In this document: positions 24,256-34,596 of the stretch, one piece after another
How positions within the stretch are numbered: the stretch's first letter is position 1
How the letters are laid out: every line of letters begins with the position of its first letter
Assembly: GCA_010119145.1 (NCBI GenBank)
Contig: JAACSU010000007.1
Location: forward strand, 515,869 to 579,868
Reading direction: 5' to 3'
DNA: 64,000 nt
Origin: Candidatus Gracilibacteria bacterium
GTDB lineage: Bacteria; Patescibacteriota; Gracilibacteria; BD1-5; UBA6164
Notes under the pieces: model-generated
What the model was told of the DNA's origin: nothing
The model's database searches: none
The model's input: the letters and a program-made list of their open reading frames with translations, nothing else
Program-made: the position numbers and the translations under genes

Positions 24256-25605
24256 CTATACTCTTTTCAAAACTTTTAAGTTCCAAATATATGAAATAAT
24301 CGCTATAAAGATATTAGAAGCTGAAATCACAATCCAGACATACCAAATCGGGAGCGTAGTCATTTGAGTGATGAAATAAGTAAGAGGAATCGCAATGACG
24401 AAAAACTTAATGAAGGTAAGCCAAAAACCTGGCCACGACTTCCCCATCGATTGGAAGACACTCGCTACTATCATAGTGATAGAGATACCTGCGTAGGATA
24501 GTGCTACGATGTAGATATAGCTGAGAGCGTACTCTGTCACGAGTGGATCATCTGTGAAGATTTTGAGTATGATACTTCCAAATATTATGAGAAGGACTCA
24601 GAGAATTCATGAAGCAATTCCACCGTAATAATTTGCTGCTTTGAATATCTCGAGTGAACGATGCGTATTTCAAGCTCCCGTATTTTGTCCTATCATCGAC
24701 ATAGCTCAGAGACCGAATCAAATAGCAGGCAAATAGGCAAAAAACTCAAGACGAAATATCAGACTAAATGCTGTAGCTCCAGCCTCTCCGTACGTGAGAG
24801 AAACCATGAGGATGAGGATAGCAAGTCAGACTGGATTGAGAACCTGTGTGAGTGAAGCTGGAAATCAGATTTTGAGGACTCTGAGAACAGAATCTTTCTG
24901 AATACTGAGATTAGAAAATGAAAAATGAACACTTCTCGAGCTTGATGAGAGGATTCTCATCGCAAGGACTATAAATACAAACTGAGATATAAGAGTTGCG
25001 TAGGCAGCTCAAGCAATCCCTAGCTCAGGAAATCAAAACTTCCCAAATATCAGTATCGGATCGAGGATGACATTCACAGCTGTCGAGAGAGCGAATAACT
25101 TGGTAAGTGTAAAAGTATCTCCCTCAGAATTAAAGGCAAACATAATGTTGATGAGATAAAACGAAAGAATAGAACCTGCAGCTGCAATCGTAAAATACTC
25201 TAAAGCTGGAGCATAAATATCTCAAATTGCTCCCGAGGCTATGAGAAATGGTTCTCTAAATACAAGAGCTAAGACTGTAAAAAATACTCACGCAATGGTA
25301 GCAAGTATAAATCCCTGAGCGAGGACTCTACTTGCTTCTGTTTTTTCCTTTGCTCAAATATGCATCGACATCACGACACTCGAACCTACTGAGATTCACA
25401 TACTAAGAGCCAACATGACAAAGAGTGTTATTTGAGAAATGCTCACTGCAGCAATAGAAGTTGTCGAGAGTTTACTCACCCAAAAAGTATCTACGACATT
25501 GTAGAGCGTGTAGAAAAATATCGTCATCATCGTAGGCCAAGACAGGGACCAAAGTTGTGGGAGAATGGCTCACGAAGTGAAGTCTTTTAGATTGTGCTCT
25601 TGCAT
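24256..25605 (-). CDS. MATE family multidrug/sodium antiporter
   Basis: 449 residues with about 12 hydrophobic segments in two repeats. Near the N-terminus LPQLWSLSWPTMMTIFFYTLYNVVDTFWVSKLS is the MATE helix-1 pattern; FNSEGDTFT, ILDPILIFG and the central GAMSMIGQNTGAGN are also characteristic. Expected to export organic cations or drugs in exchange for protons or sodium. Isolated by terminators on both sides. Confidence 0.93.
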
Positions 25606-25685
25606 GAGATAATGCTTAAAAAATAAGTGTTTTTAAAATCGAGCTGTATTTTATTTATTTTTTATGAATTCAGAATTAAATAATA

Positions 25686-25724
25686 AATAAAGAGTATATT
25701 TTATGGTGAAATATACTCTTTATT
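25686..25724. terminator. long hairpin between MATE and nucleotidase genes
   Basis: A perfect 16-bp stem (25686-25701 with 25709-25724) and a 7-nt loop. No strong T-run on the minus side, but its place just after a gene end suggests termination or transcript protection. Confidence 0.65.
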
Positions 25725-25741
25725 ACATTGCAAGCTAAATA

Positions 25742-26509
25742 CTATTTGAGCTTGTGAGAAATTTCTGTTAGAAATCCTTTATCACAATCATCAGATTCTA
25801 TAATATGATGAAAAGTATCTCGAAATTTTCGTTCGTGTGCTTTTTGAGATTTCAGTAAAAATCAGACATTGAAAACATTTCTGTCGCTTGGTCACATTTT
25901 AACGTCTCAAATTGCATCTCCCATCACTAAAAAATGTGTTCTCTGTGCAAAGACGTCAACGAAGTCTTGAGGAAGAGCTGACCAAACTTTATCATCAATA
26001 TGTACAGGATGTTGGTTACTAAGTCCTGCAAATCTGCCTTGTGTATCAAACTTGAGTGAGTTTCCTTGGATTCAAGTACGAGGAATTCCGTGATGATCAA
26101 AGACTCTTTCTATAACACTACTAATTCAAGCAGAATTTATGAGAAGTGGCACTCACGCGTCATGCGCTCTGTGAGCAAAATCAACCATACCATCTCGCAA
26201 CTCTATTTGATGAGCCGCGTGTGTGAGTACATCTTCAAATTTCTCTTGTGTGAGATAAGTATAAAATGCTTCCATTGAAGCGTCATGCCAATCTCTCATA
26301 TGTTTATTTCTCTCTTCAGGGTCCATTTCTAGATTGAGTTCTATAGGTCTATATTTTAAGAGATTTCTAATTTGAAGCTCTTTGAGTTCGTTTGGAATAG
26401 AGGGGCTCGTTTCGAGTGCACCAAAGGCTGTCATAGAATTTCATTTTGTGAAAGTCCTATCAAAATCTGTGATTACTCAGAGGTTCAGAGCATTTATTTG
26501 ATCTAACAT
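25742..26509 (-). CDS. UMPH-1/NT5C3-like pyrimidine 5'-nucleotidase (HAD superfamily)
   Basis: 255 residues. HAD motif I is VITDFDRTFT with the nucleophile and acid/base Asp, motif II is LLINSAGISSVIE, and motif IV is MGDAIGDVKM. The GNSLKFDTQGRFAG and HPVHIDDK segments match the NT5C3/UMPH-1 family, which dephosphorylates pyrimidine nucleoside monophosphates and is mainly eukaryotic with scattered bacterial members. Starts 2 nt after the RNB ribonuclease gene, so the pair may degrade RNA to nucleosides. Confidence 0.85.
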
Positions 26510-26511
26510 AT

Positions 26512-28131
26512 TTATTTTTGAGGAAGTATAAATTCAAATGTTCCAGCAATGGCTTTTTTCAAACACTTTACTTTTGCTCTGGTAAAGTCTTCCTTGATAA
26601 TATGGTATTGTGTGTCATCTATTTCTAGGTTTTTTAATTTTCATTCTGGGAGCACTGCATTATCATCATGAGACGCGAGGGTTTGTATTTTGGAAGTATC
26701 TGTAAATTTCGCTCAAAGTATATTTGTGTGGACTCTATAATAGAGAACTCATTTACTTACAAACTGACTCTCGCTATATGAGATTCAAGGGACACTTCCA
26801 AATATATTTACGTATTTTCTCGTGGAATAATCACGCAGAATGATATCTCTCATCACCTCTATGATTTCAGTTTCCCCACTGAGTAAAAACTTACGAATAA
26901 TCCAATCTTCTACTTCTTTTTTATCAATCATATCCTGCATGATAAATTCTCGGATACTCCGAGGAGTTCGCAGTCAATTCTCTTGCCGATGTCTAATATG
27001 TTGCTTCATACTCCTTTGATAATCTTGAGGATTTTTCTTTCCTTTTCTCACTATTCTTTTACCGTGCATATCGAGAAGCTCATCTTTCTGATTGGAAAGA
27101 GTTGCTGTAATTTGCAGATTAATATAGCTACACAGTTGCTCAATTTGTTCAGTATTATAAAATTCTTGCCTCCCTTCGAGTAAACACACGAGCTGTCTAT
27201 GAGAAATATAATCTGCAAGTCTACGAATAGGAGATGTAAAATGAGAATATTTCGAGATTCACAGTCCCTTATGGAATCAAGCAGTAGGTGAATACTCAGC
27301 TCTGTCTAATATATTTGGAAGTATTTTTTCAAACTCAAGTTCTGGCATATGGAACCTATAAATTCCATGAACAGAGTTTTCATCCATAAGCTCAGCAATC
27401 TGGGTGTTAGCCAGCAGCATAAATTCTTGTATTACAAAACTAGATATATGAGAGTTACTATGACCGAGGATTTTTTCTCACATCGTGATTTTTCTATCTG
27501 CATCATCAAAATGTTCTATACGAAACTCATTTTCTCTTGTATGTCTGAGTCCTCGCGCGAGCTCATGCATGTGTGAAAAATACTCATATTCAGGATCAGA
27601 GGTATGAGTTATTGCTTGAGTAAAACTCTCTGGAGAATGTCTCTGTCTATTATAAAATGTAGACTGATACAAATCTTTTTGAGTCACTTCAAAATCCTCA
27701 TTCAGTATAAGTTCTAATGTGAGAGTCAGTCTATGTTGATGATGATTGAGAGATGATATATCGGTCGCAATGATATTTGGAAGCATATGATGAATATGAT
27801 TTTCTCCAAAATATACACTCGTTGCACGATCAATTGCTTCTTGTTCTACAGGAGAATTTGGCTCAATAAGCTCAGTAGGACTTGCGATAGATATTTGTAA
27901 TCTCCAGCCTTTTTTCCCATCCAGTTTCTCTATATGTATGGCATCATCAAGGTCTGGTGAAGCAAGAGAATCAATAGTAATACCCTGTCTAGCTATACGA
28001 TTTCAGTGTTTTTGAATATCAAAATCTCAAGCTATAGCACGTGCTTGCTTGAGTGAACATTTTTTATGTTTCTTGTGTATTTCATCTGAAATTTCAGGAA
28101 CTCGGAAATTTCAAGAAATAGTATTGAGCAT
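26512..28131 (-). CDS. RNase II/R family (RNB domain) exoribonuclease
   Basis: 539 residues, shorter than typical RNase R because the N-terminal cold-shock region is missing. The RNB core shows ITIDSLASPDLDDAIHIE, with the aspartates that bind the catalytic metals, then HHMLPNIIATDISSLN, SFVIQEFMLLANTQIAE, and HFTSPIRRLADYISHRQL, which is the strongly conserved substrate-channel motif. The C-terminal 90 residues may be a degenerate S1 domain. It should be a processive 3'-5' exoribonuclease. Operon with the nucleotidase gene. Confidence 0.9.
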
Positions 28132-28356
28132 ACAGTATTTTTACAAGTATTAGTATAATGATAGTAAAATATTGATTTATGTAAAATATATATTTTAGTA
28201 TATTTATATATTCAAATATTTTAATAATTATATAATTAATATATAAAGAAATATTGTTACTACTTTAGTAGTTTATTTCACTAAGCTGACTATTTTATCG
28301 ACTTTTTTACTCAAAAAACTATAATAAAAATATATTTATTCTCTCATAATAGTATT

Positions 28357-29433
28357 ATGTCTCAATTTATAAAAAAATGTATCAGTGTTTTACTCGTGAG
28401 TTTATTACTCTCTAGTTTTACTCCATGAGTATTCTCTGCAGAAGATTCATGAGAATGAAGTTCTAAACCACTCGTTCCACGTATTGAATTTAGTACAAAA
28501 CCGAGCGTGTTAGCTGCAAATTATTTGTCTACATTTTGAGTAATACTCAACAAATCTGAAAATCTTTCAGAATATAATATTTATTCTCAAGTGACAAGAA
28601 GAGAGATGCTGAAAATAGTGATAAATCTCTCATGAACAGATGTTCCTGAAACATGTGAGTGAAAATTTAGTGATATGGATAACTTCGATTGGGGATGTAA
28701 ATATGCTGAAATAGCCCTGAAAAAAAAGTTTATATCTCCTAATAGCACTTTCAGGCCTAATGATTCAGTAACGGAAGCTGAAGCACTCAAAATGATTATG
28801 ATAGTACGATGAATTAGTCGAAATCAAAGTAGCAATTGGCAATTTGGATACAGTACCAAAGCCACTGAAATCGGACTCATAGACTTCAATATAAATTATA
28901 ACGATACTCCAGCTCTCAGAAGATTCGTATTTCTCACAAGTGCGAGAACGTATTCAAATTTTAACAGTATAGAACAATCAAGTGTCGCTGAAGCAACTGA
29001 TATATTTGATACAATTGGACGAAGAAGTAGATTTTCTATTCTTGCACGACTTATAGAAGCTGCCTGAGCCGTAAAGGATTTAGAATGAACAGGGCCGTTC
29101 ACATTTTTTGCTCCTACTGATTACGCATTTTCTCAACTCCCAGCTGGAAGCTTACAAAAAATGCTTGATGCTAATAATATCAATGAATTACGTGAAATAA
29201 TCGCCTTTCATTTTGTTGACTGAGATTATAGTCTTAAAACTCTCAACGAATGAATAGATATTGAAGCGATAAGTGGAAATACTCTTATATTTTCGAAGAA
29301 TAATGATAAAGTCATTATTAATGATACTGCGAATATTACGAGTGAACAAATTAAAGCAACAAATGGAAGTATTTATAGAATCGATGCAGTTATATTTCCA
29401 AGCTCTATCAATAAAGATACGATGTCATATTAA
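28357..29433 (+). CDS. exported SLH and fasciclin (FAS1) domain protein
   Basis: 358 residues. A signal peptide (KKCISVLLVSLLLSSFTPGVFSA) is followed by an S-layer homology region (REMLKIVINLSG, CEGKFSDMDNFDWGCKYAEIALKKKFISPNSTFRPNDSVTEAEALKMI), then a FAS1 domain: FSILARLIEAAGAVKDLEGTGPFTFFAPTDYAFSQLP with the family's conserved H1 box, ...REIIAFHFVDGDYS... and GSIYRIDAVIFPS. FAS1 domains mediate adhesion, and SLH anchors the protein to the wall, so this is a likely surface adhesin. Confidence 0.92.
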
Positions 29434-29464
29434 GTAAAAAATTTCTCAAAAACTTAATATGTAT

Positions 29465-30700
29465 CTATTGAGTATTTATTTTTGTACTCGCATGGTCAAT
29501 CCATACAAAAAATCAAGCAACAACCGGTATAAATATAACAAACATAGCAGAAATGATTGTTATAGTTGTTCAAAAGTCTATAACTCCTATTATTCATAAA
29601 AGTACAATACTCACTGCTGAAGCAATCGTCCCGAATCAATAAAACCTCTTTAATTCTTTTCTAATATCCAAGGTTTGAATTAATAATATAATTGTGAACA
29701 AAAATAGCATAAGTGGAGCAATTAATATCCATTTATTAGCTCATTGTAGATATTCTGCGTATTTGAGTGTATTATATACTCATACACTCAATAAACCAAT
29801 ACTCAGTGTTAAGAATAAATGAAGGTATATCCATATAAATCTATTTATAGTTCCTTGAACCGGAAGACGTCTCGCAATGAAATCAAAATAGATCCACCAC
29901 ATAGAAAAAATAATACCAAAAAATCACATAATATGTACTATATCACTCATACGAAGAGTTTCTATAAACGTTGCTCATTGCACAGCAGAGATAACTGCTT
30001 CGCCCAAAATTATGATTGTTAAGAGTCATAGTCTTTCAACAAATGATGGATTGATACTCAAAGCAGCTTCTCGGTGCTCAATAAGTGATGATTTAGTATG
30101 AGTTGTTCACTTTAATTGTGTCCTTCTATTGAGTGTAAAAGGAAGAAACAGTGAAAACACTATTGCAATCCCCCACAAATAAAACGAAACGGTTGGAATA
30201 GTGAAAATAGATATTACAAATAAAATTGTTGTGAAGCTAAATCACCAAACATAGGGAGTAGAAAATGGTTTATGATCCCTATCATAAACTCCTGTCCTCC
30301 ACCATAGATATGTCAAAATACTTAAAAATAGTGCATAAGAAATAGCAAAACCCTGATATCCAGCTCAAAAAGCATTATGAGTAAATATTCACATACCAGC
30401 AAGTGATAACATTTGAATAAATGTAAAAATACGAGTTCTCACATCATTGTTTCCATGTAGTTCATGATACAAACTTCCATTGAGCCAAGCCCACCATACC
30501 ATTGAAAAAAGTGCTATATACTGAATCAATACACCCAAGCTAATGTTACCAGCAAGTATATGGGTTAGTTCGATGACTATTGCTACGTATACCAAATCAT
30601 AAAAAAGCTCAAGATAACTAATTTCTCGATTCTTTTCTCTCTCTGTCACAGATGATGGTTTTTGCCACCAAATTCGAAATGTATCTTGGAGTAACTTCAT
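29465..30700 (-). CDS. low temperature requirement protein A (LtrA) family membrane protein
   Basis: 411 residues (431 from an alternative ATG at 30760). The N-terminal SYLELFYDLVYVAIVIELTHIL is the LtrA signature; about 11 hydrophobic segments follow, with IEHREAALSINPSFVERLGLLTIIILGEAVISAV in the middle, also typical. LtrA was named from a cold-growth defect in Listeria; its transport or enzymatic role is not established. Transcription probably begins at the promoter near 30855 and passes an 11-codon ORF and a terminator before the gene. The 30700 start is preferred because family proteins begin close to the signature. Confidence 0.9.
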
Positions 30701-30772
30701 AATCAACTCTGTTAAAAATATTTGAATTATTACTATAGCTATTTTGTAGTGTATTGCCATCTAATAACAATA

Positions 30773-30801
30773 AAAACCTCAAGAATTATTCTTAAGGTTT
30801 T
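30773..30801 (-). terminator. terminator hairpin in the ltrA leader (candidate attenuator)
   Basis: On the minus strand a 13-bp stem with one T-G wobble and a 3-nt loop is followed by five T, and then the LtrA-like gene. It begins 6 nt after the stop codon of the 11-codon ORF at 30807-30842, so a ribosome near that stop would cover its 5' arm. Confidence 0.7.
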
Positions 30802-30806
30802 GTTAG

Positions 30807-30842
30807 TTATAGAAATGGTGGACCGACCGGTGCCGTCGTCAT
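30807..30842 (-). CDS. leader peptide MTTAPVGPPFL
   Basis: Eleven codons from ATG 30842 to TAA, preceded by AAAGG two bases before the ATG. The peptide contains two proline-rich spots, including Gly-Pro-Pro close to the stop, a sequence type that slows ribosomes. Its GC content is much higher than the flanks. A minus-strand TATAAT lies 12 nt upstream. The opposite strand can encode MVDRPVPSS, but that frame has no comparable signals. Experimental support is needed to call it translated. Confidence 0.55.
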   Translation of the reverse strand: MTTAPVGPPFL

Positions 30843-30854
30843 AACCTTTATAGT

Positions 30855-30860
30855 ATTATA
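30855..30860 (-). promoter_or_regulatory. probable -10 box for the leader/ltrA transcript
   Basis: TATAAT on the minus strand, 12 nt before the leader ATG. The hexamer at the expected -35 position is poor (ACTACA). Confidence 0.5.
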
Positions 30861-30924
30861 TATAGAGAAAGAGAAAATGTAGTTTTATATACTAATAAAT
30901 TACAAAAATATATATAATATTTCG

Positions 30925-31230
30925 ATGAAGAGAAAATATAAAATATCCTACTATGACTACTTGTATAAACTCGAAATGAGTGAAGTTTGAATGTCTTGGC
31001 AAACTAAAAAATTTTGAGTAAATATAGAAGAAGTTATTGATCACATGTTTCAGTTTCAAAACTGAAAAGACTTTAGCATGAAATTAGATCCATCAGTAAC
31101 GAGACTTTGATATAATAATAATGTTTTCAAGCTTTGAGCTCAAAGATACAAGATGAAACAAGTCCAAAATATTTTTAGTAAAAGAAATTCATGACCTGAA
31201 GATCAGAATAATCTAGAAGTTTTAGATTAA
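30925..31230 (+). CDS. hypothetical protein, 101 aa
   Basis: Basic protein starting MKRKYKISYYDYLYKLEMSE, with several TGA glycines and an aromatic-rich first half. It ends exactly where the terminator of the leftward phage transcript begins, so it is the last gene before the phage region; whether it is host or phage is unclear. No family recognised. Confidence 0.6.
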
Positions 31231-31259
31231 AAAAAAGGTACCCACAAAATGTGGATACC
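31231..31259 (-). terminator. terminator of the late phage transcript
   Basis: On the minus strand a 10-bp stem with one T-G wobble (31237-31246 with 31250-31259) and a loop of three T, followed by a run of eight T. Marks the left end of the phage transcription unit. Confidence 0.85.
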
Positions 31260-31283
31260 TAGTTATTGAAACATGAGATTATT

Positions 31284-31394
31284 CTATGTGATTCTAAACT
31301 GGTTGATTTCGACCAGTTTGTCACAATCGAGATGATCACCTCACTTTCTGCCGTTTTGGCATTTCCAAGAATTGGATTGTGTATTAAAGTACAT
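31284..31394 (-). CDS. small ORF, 36 aa
   Basis: Begins MYFNTQSNSWKCQNG, has two cysteines, and is preceded by a strong Shine-Dalgarno-like AAAGGGAG at good spacing. However, much of it lies inside stem-loops (stem 31296-31303 with 31312-31319 encodes part of the C-terminus), so the region may function as RNA instead of, or as well as, protein. Confidence 0.45.
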
Positions 31395-31435
31395 AACCGA
31401 CTCCCTTTATGGACCCCCAGGATTGGAGGATGTAT

Positions 31436-31462
31436 GAGCTGTCAAATATTCTTTGACAGCTC
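31436..31462 (-). other. 11-bp hairpin after the last late phage gene
   Basis: Perfect stem 31436-31446 with 31452-31462 and a 5-nt loop, 6 nt beyond the stop of the 74-aa gene. No T-run follows, so processing or stabilisation is as likely as termination. Confidence 0.6.
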
Positions 31463-31467
31463 AATTA

Positions 31468-31692
31468 CTATTCTTCAGGAATAGAATATCTTTTTACTTC
31501 AGATTTATTTCTCAGTATTTCATCGAGTCTTTGAAATTGTTCTTCATTATAACTTCTTACTTCTGTGCTTAAATCACATCTAAGAATCTTGAATACTGCA
31601 GCTAAAGTCATAGAAACTTGTACTTGCATATTTTCATCAACTCATGGTCTTACTTTGAGTTTTCATTCGTGTATTGAGAAGTTAAATTTCAT
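31468..31692 (-). CDS. phage protein, 74 aa
   Basis: Starts MKFNFSIHEGKLKVRPG; predicted beta hairpin then helices ending in a charged, lysine-rich tail. Last gene of the late transcript, overlapping by no more than a few bases with the gene upstream. A GTG start about 13 codons earlier is possible. No family recognised. Confidence 0.6.
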
Positions 31693-31693
31693 A

Positions 31694-31876
31694 TTATCTT
31701 TTGAAACAAATACACTTTTCACAGTATTTTCCTATCATATATCCTCAGCATTTTTTACAAGACTTGTTGATTATCTCCATTTTTCAATCTATTATAAAAA
31801 ATATAAAAACTCAAAATACAAAAATAATAGTACAGGACATGAGAACAAGCATAAATGTAGAAATATTTTCAAGCAT
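31694..31876 (-). CDS. phage small membrane protein with zinc ribbon, 60 aa
   Basis: An N-terminal hydrophobic helix (FMLVLMSCTIIFVFGVFIFF) is followed by a tail with two CxxC-type pairs (CKKCGGYMIGKYCEKC), enough for a small zinc ribbon. Its ATG shares a base with the stop of the endolysin gene, so translation is coupled. Possibly an accessory lysis protein. Confidence 0.65.
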
Positions 31877-32787
31877 TAGATATATTTAGTGAATATATAA
31901 TTCGCAACCATGAGTTTTACCCATTCCCAAGATAATTTACTTGGTGTGTAGGCGACTCACATTTCTATTAGAACCTGTTTTTCTATTTGTTCACAAAAAT
32001 CTTCTCTAATATTTCTCTCAGCATTAAAATTGAGATAATGATTTCTTGTGTACTTATATTTACTTTCTTTATTAAAAGATTTCACTAGGGCTGTATCAAA
32101 TGTACTTATTTTATACCAGAGCTTTTGAATAAAAAATGGAAGTAAATACCACAAATCGTGTCCTACTTCATGTTTGAGAGTTGCTGCTTGTTGTTGAATT
32201 GAATTAGTATAGAAAACATCATATATTACAATTGACCTGGTACTTTTTACATACCTTGCATTTGCTCCTCATTTTAAAACTGGGTCGCTTGAAACAAACT
32301 TTTCTTCTCTCGTTACTTCAAAATTATCAAATTTAGTAATATGTTGATATGGAGATTGTTCTTTGAGTCTATACCAACCAAGAATAAGAGTATAATCATG
32401 TTGGCTATACTTTACGTAGTCATCACTTCATATTCCATCTCAGTTTCAAATATTCTGATCTACAGTATAAATAATATTTTCTCATACTTTAGCATCTAAG
32501 CATATATTTACATGTCATTCAGATGTTGGTCACTTAAAAAATATAATATCTCATGCAAGAGGAACTTGATTTACATCTTTTGGATTATTTTCTATTCTCT
32601 CCCATTTAGAATTAAAAGGACTCCCAGTTTTCCATCAATTGAGAGCTGTACCACTAAAACTTCAAATAGGAGTTTCGAGTACGAGATTACAAAAATCTTT
32701 TACTTGAGCGACACATTGGAATCAATACTCTTTAGTTTCCATAACTCCAGTACCAATTCTTAATTTTAGATAATCTTGTATATACAT
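31876..32787 (-). CDS. endolysin: CHAP amidase/peptidase fused to HEVGH zinc-peptidase-like domain
   Basis: 303 residues. The N-terminal half is a CHAP domain: GFQCVAQVKDFCN with the catalytic Cys, the TPIGSFSGTALNGW block, DVNQVPLAGDIIFFKG, and GHVNICLD with the catalytic His. The C-terminal half has TLKHEVGHDLWYLLPFF, an HExxH-like zincin helix, in a region otherwise rich in aromatic and basic residues. CHAP domains cleave peptidoglycan. Fusion to a putative metallopeptidase rather than a wall-binding domain is unusual. Sits after a holin gene. Confidence 0.8.
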
Positions 32788-32789
32788 GT

Positions 32790-33002
32790 TTAGTTTTTAC
32801 CAAGTATTTCATTTAACATTTTTTCATCTTCATTTGATTCACTTACTTTCGGAGTAGGGCTATTGAGTCCAAATACAAAAGCTAGAATGAGTATGAGGCT
32901 TTGGAATAATTGATTTGCCATATCTTTTTCTCATATAAATAATAGCCATACAAATATTCCTACTGCTACAATTCCAGATACATAATATTTTAAATCTTTC
33001 AT
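32790..33002 (-). CDS. holin candidate, 70 aa
   Basis: Two hydrophobic helices (YYVSGIVAVGIFVWLLFIG and LFQSLILILAFVFGL) and a charged C-terminal tail, directly before the endolysin gene with 2 nt between. Size, topology and position fit a class II-type holin. Confidence 0.7.
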
Positions 33003-33005
33003 AGT

Positions 33006-33407
33006 TTATTTTTTAGTAAAGTAATTATATCTCGCTCTTTTTGTAAAATTCACAACATAGAATAAAAATAATCTAATTATTAATCTGTACTTCATTGGGA
33101 ATTTATATAAGAGATCAAACATTCATTTTGTAAGTCTTTTATTTGCTCGGAAGAATCAAATCTTGAATCCTGTATCTATATCATGTCGAATTACAAGTTG
33201 CTCTATATCCTTTCGAAGCTTCAAACATTTTTCAGGATCAAAGATTTTTGATTTTTCTAAAGTGACGAAAATTGCATCTATGATGTCATCAAAAAATATT
33301 CCATCAGCTCATGTTCAATTGTAGAAACCTCATTTTTTCAGAAGCTCAATATTGTATTCTGAAATAGGCTTGTATCAGAGTATTTTTTCTATGGTTTTTA
33401 ATTTCAT
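33006..33407 (-). CDS. phage protein, 133 aa
   Basis: Central motif LVIRHDIDTGFKIGFFRANKRLTKG (His-Asp followed by Gly and an Arg/Ala-Asn pattern) recalls small phage and prophage proteins of the DUF1353-like type found near tail or lysis genes, but I am not certain. It lies between two membrane-protein genes of the lysis cassette. Confidence 0.65.
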
Positions 33408-33408
33408 T

Positions 33409-33654
33409 TTATCATGATAAAATATATAAAATTGCTGTATAGGCAGTAACTAGAATAAATCAAGTCACAATCCATAAGCTAATATCTGCATTAATTGTTA
33501 ACTTACTAATTGCTGATATGCATGATAAAATACAAATTGCGACGAATGAATGAGTTACATCTACTCTTTTTTTTCTATAAAATCTCAAATAAGAAATTAT
33601 AAAAGCACTAAGTAGATATATGAGTATTCTAAAAAAAATATATATTGTTATCAT
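33409..33654 (-). CDS. phage holin-like membrane protein, 81 aa
   Basis: Three hydrophobic segments separated by a basic loop (YRKKRVDVTH). The start codon overlaps the stop of the XhlA-like gene upstream (ATGATAA). Two TGA glycines near the C-terminus are needed to reach the TAA. Likely part of the lysis system; could act with, or antagonise, the 70-aa holin. Confidence 0.65.
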
Positions 33655-34001
33655 AGATTCTCTTGGATATAAATTAAGGTTTGAACAATTAAATATCAAA
33701 GTGTTGAAGCCAAAATTGCTAAGACATAAAATATCTCTTTCCAGTCTCTTTTAAAAAATCAATTTTTAACTGTTACATTGGTTGGATTATTAATTGTAGT
33801 TTTGGATTTTTTTATTATTCATAAATCATGATGAACTCAATCCATTTCAGAACGAAGAGTCCGAACACTTCAGTTAGTATAATCTAGCTTTGCTTCCATT
33901 CTTCGGAGATCTTCTCATAGATACTTTAACGCTTCTCAAAATCTTGCCTGATCTTCTCGAGAGAGCATCATTAGGTCTAAAAGTTTTTCATATCCAGCCA
34001 T
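33648..34001 (-). CDS. XhlA-like lysis membrane protein, 117 aa
   Basis: N-terminal helical region likely to form a coiled coil (EALKYLGEDLRRMEAKLDYTNGSVRTLRSEMDG), then a basic RDWKE segment and one C-terminal transmembrane helix. This arrangement is that of hemolysin XhlA/holin-associated proteins. Confidence 0.65.
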
Positions 34002-34010
34002 GATTTCTTC

Positions 34011-34592
34011 TTAGTTTCAAAATAAAGTTTCTATTTCTTCAGCACATTTATCTCGAAGTTCTTTAATTTCCAAAAACATCACATCAGCTTCATTTAAGAG
34101 TTCATTTTCTTCAGCTGATGGATCTCTTTTTTCTCTCGTACAAAGTGCATTTATTCTGGCCACATTTGCGGTCATATTTGCCTGGTCTGTTATGCTATAT
34201 TTTCTCAGTATATCCTCGGAGCATTTTCTTTTTATTTCTGATACTTTTGCTTCAATTTCTAGATTTTTACTCTCCAAAGTTTCTACTAAATCAAAATCAT
34301 TTTCTATAAATGAATCGAGATACTCTTGATATTTTTCTGCTGCGATATACTCAGGTACAAGTTCAGTTATAAGATCAGGATCTATAGCTTGTGCATCTTC
34401 TACAATTATTTTATTTTGTGCTTCGATTTCATCTTGAAAATCTTTGAGAGTTTTTACGATAGGTTTATAGTTTTCAATCCTTCTTTCTGAATTTATAAAA
34501 TCATTTGAAATTTTAATAGTTTCAGCTCATTCCATTTCCATAAACTCTGAAGAACGAGAAATGAGTTTTCAATTTTTTATTAATCAATACAT
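34011..34592 (-). CDS. phage protein, 193 aa, possible tail-fibre accessory
   Basis: Begins MYGLIKNGKLISRSSEFMEM, then strongly helical and acidic (several EIEAKV-type heptads, EIKELRDKCAEEIE near the end). Lies directly downstream of the fibre gene, the place where fibre chaperones are often found. Function unproven. Confidence 0.6.
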
Positions 34593-34596
34593 TTTT

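Noticed and set aside
30807-30842. Rightward 9-codon ORF MVDRPVPSS opposite the leader peptide
   Set aside because: No promoter or ribosome-binding signal on that strand; the leftward frame has TATAAT, AAAGG and a following terminator.
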